Source of the DNA: Muribaculaceae bacterium
GTDB lineage: Bacteria; Bacteroidota; Bacteroidia; Bacteroidales; Muribaculaceae
Assembly: GCA_017427945.1 (NCBI GenBank)
Contig: JAFRRT010000016.1
Coordinates: forward strand, 1-41,536
Reading direction: 5' to 3'
Length of the DNA: 41,536 nucleotides
Below are positions 38,967 through 41,536 of this stretch, piece after piece. Position 1 is the first letter of the stretch. Each line of letters starts with the position of its first letter. The notes beneath the pieces were generated by a model. The model did no database searches and was not told where the DNA came from. It was given only the letters and a program-made list of their open reading frames with translations. Position numbers and translations under genes: made by a program.

Positions 38967-38974
38967 CAAAGTTA
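38967..38974 (-). promoter_or_regulatory. -7 promoter element of the PH-domain gene run
   Basis: The minus strand reads TAACTTTG, a TAnnTTTG match, 29 bp before the start codon at 38937. It may serve the PH, flavodoxin, TrmH and tandem membrane genes as one operon. Confidence 0.5.
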
Positions 38975-39035
38975 CTGCTTATTTCCACATTATTTATTAA
39001 TTTCGCAGCAAATTTTTTCATAACACTGTAATCAA

Positions 39036-40451
39036 ATGGCAAACGATATCGATAAGAAGAAAGAGAAAGAAGAGGAATATGTAAGGCAGACAGGTTCACT
39101 CAAGGAGCGTTTGGGCCGTGTAAAGAAGACCCGCTGGTGGCGCTTCGGCATCGTGGCGCTGATCTATGTGCTATGGACCATCTGGGTGGGCAATCCCTGG
39201 CTCTTGCTGGGCCTGATTCTGCTCGCCGACATCTACCTGACGCAGTTCATCCCCTGGGGTGCCTGGAAAGGCATGAAGAAAGGTCCGCTGCGCACCCTCA
39301 TGAGCTGGATTGACGCCATCGTCTATGCCCTGGTACTGGTTTATTTCCTGTTCCTGTTTATCGGTCAGAATTACCAGATTCCCTCCTCATCGCTCGAGAA
39401 ATCGTTGCTCACCGGTGACTTCCTGTGGGTGAACAAGGTGACCTACGGCCCTCGCGTGCCGCAGACGCCGCTCCACTTCCCGCTGGCGCAGAACACCCTG
39501 CCTTTCTTTAACTGCAAGTCCTACATCGAGCACCCGCAGCTGGAATACCACCGCCTGAAAGGTCTGCGCAATGTGGAGCGCATGGATATCGTGGTCTTTA
39601 ACTTCCCCGCTGGCGACACCGTTGCGGTCAAGATGCCCAACCCCGACTATTACACCCTGTGCCAGGAGCGCGGGCGTGATGCGGTGCGCAACAACAAGGA
39701 CATCTTCGGTGACATCATCTACCGTCCCGTTGACCGCCGCGACAACTATGTGAAGCGATGCCTGGGTCTGCCCGGCGAGACGCTGCAAATCAAGGACGGC
39801 ATCGTCTATGTCGATGGCAAGGCAGTGCCTCAGCCCAAGAATGTGCAGTATTTCTACTATGTGCAGACCGATGGCACATATATCGATGAGAACCTGTTCG
39901 AGGAACTCGGCATCAGCATGGAGGATCGCCATGTTGTAGCCGACGGATATGTCCTGCCGCTGACGGCCGATATGAAGAAGACGCTCGAGGGCAAACCGTT
40001 TGTAGTGGGCATCCAGCGCATCCAGCCCGACCCGGGTGAAACCATTATCACCTATCCCGTGGGTGTGGACTATGGCTGGACCCATGCCAACTACGGACCC
40101 ATCTGGATTCCCAAGAAAGGCGCCAAGATTGATTTGACCGTGGAGAATTTGCCGCTTTATGAGCGCTGCATCCGCAACTACGAGTGCAACACCCTTGAGG
40201 TGAAAGGCAACCAGATTCTCATCAACGGCGAGCCTGCCACGAGCTACACCTTCAAGATGGACTACTACTGGATGCAGGGTGACAACCGCGACAACTCGCT
40301 CGACTCCCGCTACTGGGGTTTCGTGCCCGAGGACCACATCGTGGGCACCCCCTCAATTATCCTCATTTCCTTCGACAAGGACCACAGGCTCTTTGACGGC
40401 GGCATCCGCTGGAACCGCATCTTCAAGATGCCCAACCCCGACAAGAAGTGA
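39036..40451 (+). CDS. lepB: Signal peptidase I
   Basis: 471 aa, much longer than E. coli LepB. The N-terminus (1-25) is charged. Hydrophobic segments lie at about 37-73 and 93-110. The catalytic Ser is S119 in IPSSSLEKSLLTGDF and the general base is K240 in NYVKRCLGLPGE; box E is GDNRDNSLDSRYWGF near residues 412-426. Between S119 and K240 is a long insertion (about 140-225), and between K240 and box E another of about 170 residues. It cleaves signal peptides on the periplasmic side of the inner membrane. Its stop overlaps the next start by 4 bp (ATGA). Confidence 0.93.
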   Translation: MANDIDKKKEKEEEYVRQTGSLKERLGRVKKTRWWRFGIVALIYVLWTIWVGNPWLLLGLILLADIYLTQFIPWGAWKGMKKGPLRTLMSWIDAIVYALVLVYFLFLFIGQNYQIPSSSLEKSLLTGDFLWVNKVTYGPRVPQTPLHFPLAQNTLPFFNCKSYIEHPQLEYHRLKGLRNVERMDIVVFNFPAGDTVAVKMPNPDYYTLCQERGRDAVRNNKDIFGDIIYRPVDRRDNYVKRCLGLPGETLQIKDGIVYVDGKAVPQPKNVQYFYYVQTDGTYIDENLFEELGISMEDRHVVADGYVLPLTADMKKTLEGKPFVVGIQRIQPDPGETIITYPVGVDYGWTHANYGPIWIPKKGAKIDLTVENLPLYERCIRNYECNTLEVKGNQILINGEPATSYTFKMDYYWMQGDNRDNSLDSRYWGFVPEDHIVGTPSIILISFDKDHRLFDGGIRWNRIFKMPNPDKK

Positions 40452-41095
40452 CATCTTCCCGCACTGTGGTGATGGGTAGCATGTGCGCCGCCAGTGTGCG
40501 GTGCTATGCCGCTGCGCTCCAGGCCGGCACGTTGCTCGTTGACCTTGACGAGACACGCCTGCCGCTGCGCCACAGCCACCACCGTTACCGCATCGACGGA
40601 CCTAACGGCGTGCAGACGCTCACAGTGCCCCTTGTCGGCAGCACCAACAACATGATGACGCCCTTGCGCGACGTGCTCATCTCGGAGCACGGCGACTGGC
40701 GCCGTCTGCATTGGGGCGCCTTATTCTCGGCTTACGGCCGCTCGCCCTATTTCGACTATGTAGCCGATGATCTTTCGCGCGTCATCAACGGCAGCCAGCG
40801 CTACCTGCACGAGTTCAATGCCCAACTGCATGAGGTGATTGTTGATTTCATGGATTTGCCTTTAACGACTCGTGCTTTGGAGAATGGCGAAAGCCTTGAC
40901 GGCGTGGTTGACCTGCGCGGCCGCATAGCCATGAAAAAGCCTGACACCTTGCCGCTCGTCAATGTCCCGTATTACCAGATGTGGCAAACGCAGGGAAGCT
41001 TCTTCCCCGACTTGAGCATCCTCGACCTGATGATGAACCTGGGCCGCGAGGGCATCTTCACCCTTCTCGCTATGGCCCCTTCCCAAATCCTCTGA
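40448..41095 (+). CDS. WbqC-like family protein
   Basis: 215 aa, a usual length for the WbqC-like family. The conserved text includes QTLTVPLVGSTNN, HWGALFSAYGRSPYFDYVADDL and YYQMWQTQGSFFPDLSILDLMMNLG, typical of this group. Some members lie in O-antigen clusters; the biochemical role is not established. It overlaps signal peptidase I by 4 bp, so the two are co-translated. No signal peptide is present. Confidence 0.85.
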   Translation: MTSSRTVVMGSMCAASVRCYAAALQAGTLLVDLDETRLPLRHSHHRYRIDGPNGVQTLTVPLVGSTNNMMTPLRDVLISEHGDWRRLHWGALFSAYGRSPYFDYVADDLSRVINGSQRYLHEFNAQLHEVIVDFMDLPLTTRALENGESLDGVVDLRGRIAMKKPDTLPLVNVPYYQMWQTQGSFFPDLSILDLMMNLGREGIFTLLAMAPSQIL

Positions 41096-41460
41096 GGGAA
41101 TACTATCATACCATCTTCCTTTAAGCAAAAAATAAAGGTCCGAGCATTCACTGCTGAGACCCTCATAATTACTAATACTTGAAAACTATATTTACCCCAT
41201 AAAAGCTAAATTATTATGAAAGTGAATCATAGACTTCAAAGACTTGTCGTCTATGACTTCGATGCAAATTAACGAAATATTTCTCTAATGAAAACCAATA
41301 AAAGTATTAAAAAATGTGAAATCATTGCTTTATTCAGCAATCTCCCGTTTGTGTCGGGTAAATAGCCTTTATTTGACGTGAAAAAAATGACAGGGGGTTG
41401 TCGGTTCACGATATTTGTTGTATCTTTGCAACCGCTTTCGATGGAAACGACATCAAAGTG
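41096..41460. other. Non-coding gap before the tRNA
   Basis: No gene was seen in 365 bp. It has a weak hairpin GGTC..AGCA / TGCT..GACC (41137-41161), which on the minus strand is followed by TTTATTTTTT, and an 8-bp inverted repeat TCATAGAC / GTCTATGA (41227-41234 and 41249-41256). The rest is AT-rich. The tRNA promoter is at 41397-41428. Confidence 0.5.
41397..41428 (+). promoter_or_regulatory. tRNA promoter
   Basis: GTTG (41397-41400, one mismatch to TTTG) and TATCTTTG (41421-41428) are separated by 20 bp. The tRNA begins 33 bp after the -7 element. Confidence 0.6.
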
Positions 41461-41534
41461 GGTCCTATAGCTCAGTTGGTTAGAGCACCTGACTCATAAT
41501 CAGGGAGTCCTTGGTTCAAGCCCAAGTGGGACCA
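41461..41534 (+). tRNA. tRNA with CAU anticodon (Met, or Ile2)
   Basis: A full 74-nt cloverleaf: acceptor GGTCCTA / TGGGACC (one G-U), D arm GCTC/GAGC, anticodon stem CCTGA/TCAGG with loop CTCATAA (anticodon CAT), T arm CTTGG/CCAAG with TTCAAGC loop, discriminator A. CCA is not encoded. The acceptor begins with a normal G-C pair, so it is not an initiator tRNA. Elongator Met is the usual annotation, but the CAU anticodon also fits a TilS-modified Ile2 tRNA and I cannot separate them by eye. Confidence 0.93.
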
Positions 41535-41536
41535 CA

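Noticed and set aside
38938-39099. 54-residue extension of the PH-domain protein
   Set aside because: It overlaps the promoter and the signal peptidase start in antisense, and its text is not protein-like.
41137-41161. Minus-strand terminator before the tRNA
   Set aside because: The stem is interrupted and no minus-strand promoter or gene was found that it could end.

Overview
The window looks like chromosomal DNA from a member of the order Bacteroidales, most likely a gut Muribaculaceae or Prevotellaceae relative. The main reasons are promoters of the Bacteroidetes type (TAnnTTTG at -7, sometimes TTTG about 20 bp further up), weak use of Shine-Dalgarno sites, and characteristic families: a Bacteroidetes putative porin, secreted proteins with dockerin-like EF-hand repeats, DUF5689/choice-of-anchor proteins and a WbqC-like protein. 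The family placement is an inference from memory; no database was searched.

Layout. 1-843 is non-coding, with a structured leftward leader and a copy of an intergenic repeat. 844-2170 holds an Lrp/AsnC regulator and an inositol-monophosphatase-like enzyme separated by a textbook terminator. A second copy of the repeat follows (2234-2388). 2409-8637 (minus) carries the porin, then a tight set of thioredoxin-like protein, FlK-type thioesterase and a 986-aa FAD/Fe-S oxidoreductase, with a small unknown gene upstream. 8746-14163 (minus) has two secreted proteins ending in paired dockerin-like repeats (a leucine-rich surface protein and a CotH-kinase protein). Their 3' hairpins are near-identical and show compensatory changes. 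14238-21983 (minus) looks like one long operon: NamZ-type exo-muramidase lipoprotein, sodium-solute symporter, WYL regulator, two tandem beta-lactamase-fold serine hydrolases and XerD. The first part resembles known peptidoglycan (MurNAc) salvage loci.

22251-24879 (plus) holds ruvB and a polysaccharide flippase. 24969-31859 (minus) holds three further secreted dockerin-like proteins, two of them paralogues. recA (plus) and metK (minus) converge on a shared terminator at 33439-33475. 35015-38937 (minus) is a run of a bacterial PH-domain protein, a flavodoxin-like lipoprotein, a TrmH-type RNA methyltransferase and two tandem single-pass membrane proteins of unknown function. 39036-41095 (plus) has signal peptidase I and a WbqC-like protein overlapping by 4 bp, and the window ends with a CAU-anticodon tRNA.

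The parts that look least explained are: the five dockerin-like secreted proteins with no cohesin in sight and with paired 3' RNA hairpins; a candidate small RNA or attenuated leader between the 472-aa secreted protein gene and recA (32064-32219, minus); an orphan terminator and a palindromic operator-like site between namZ and ruvB; and the tandem membrane protein pair at 35015-36802. No CRISPR array, insertion sequence, rRNA or prophage was seen.
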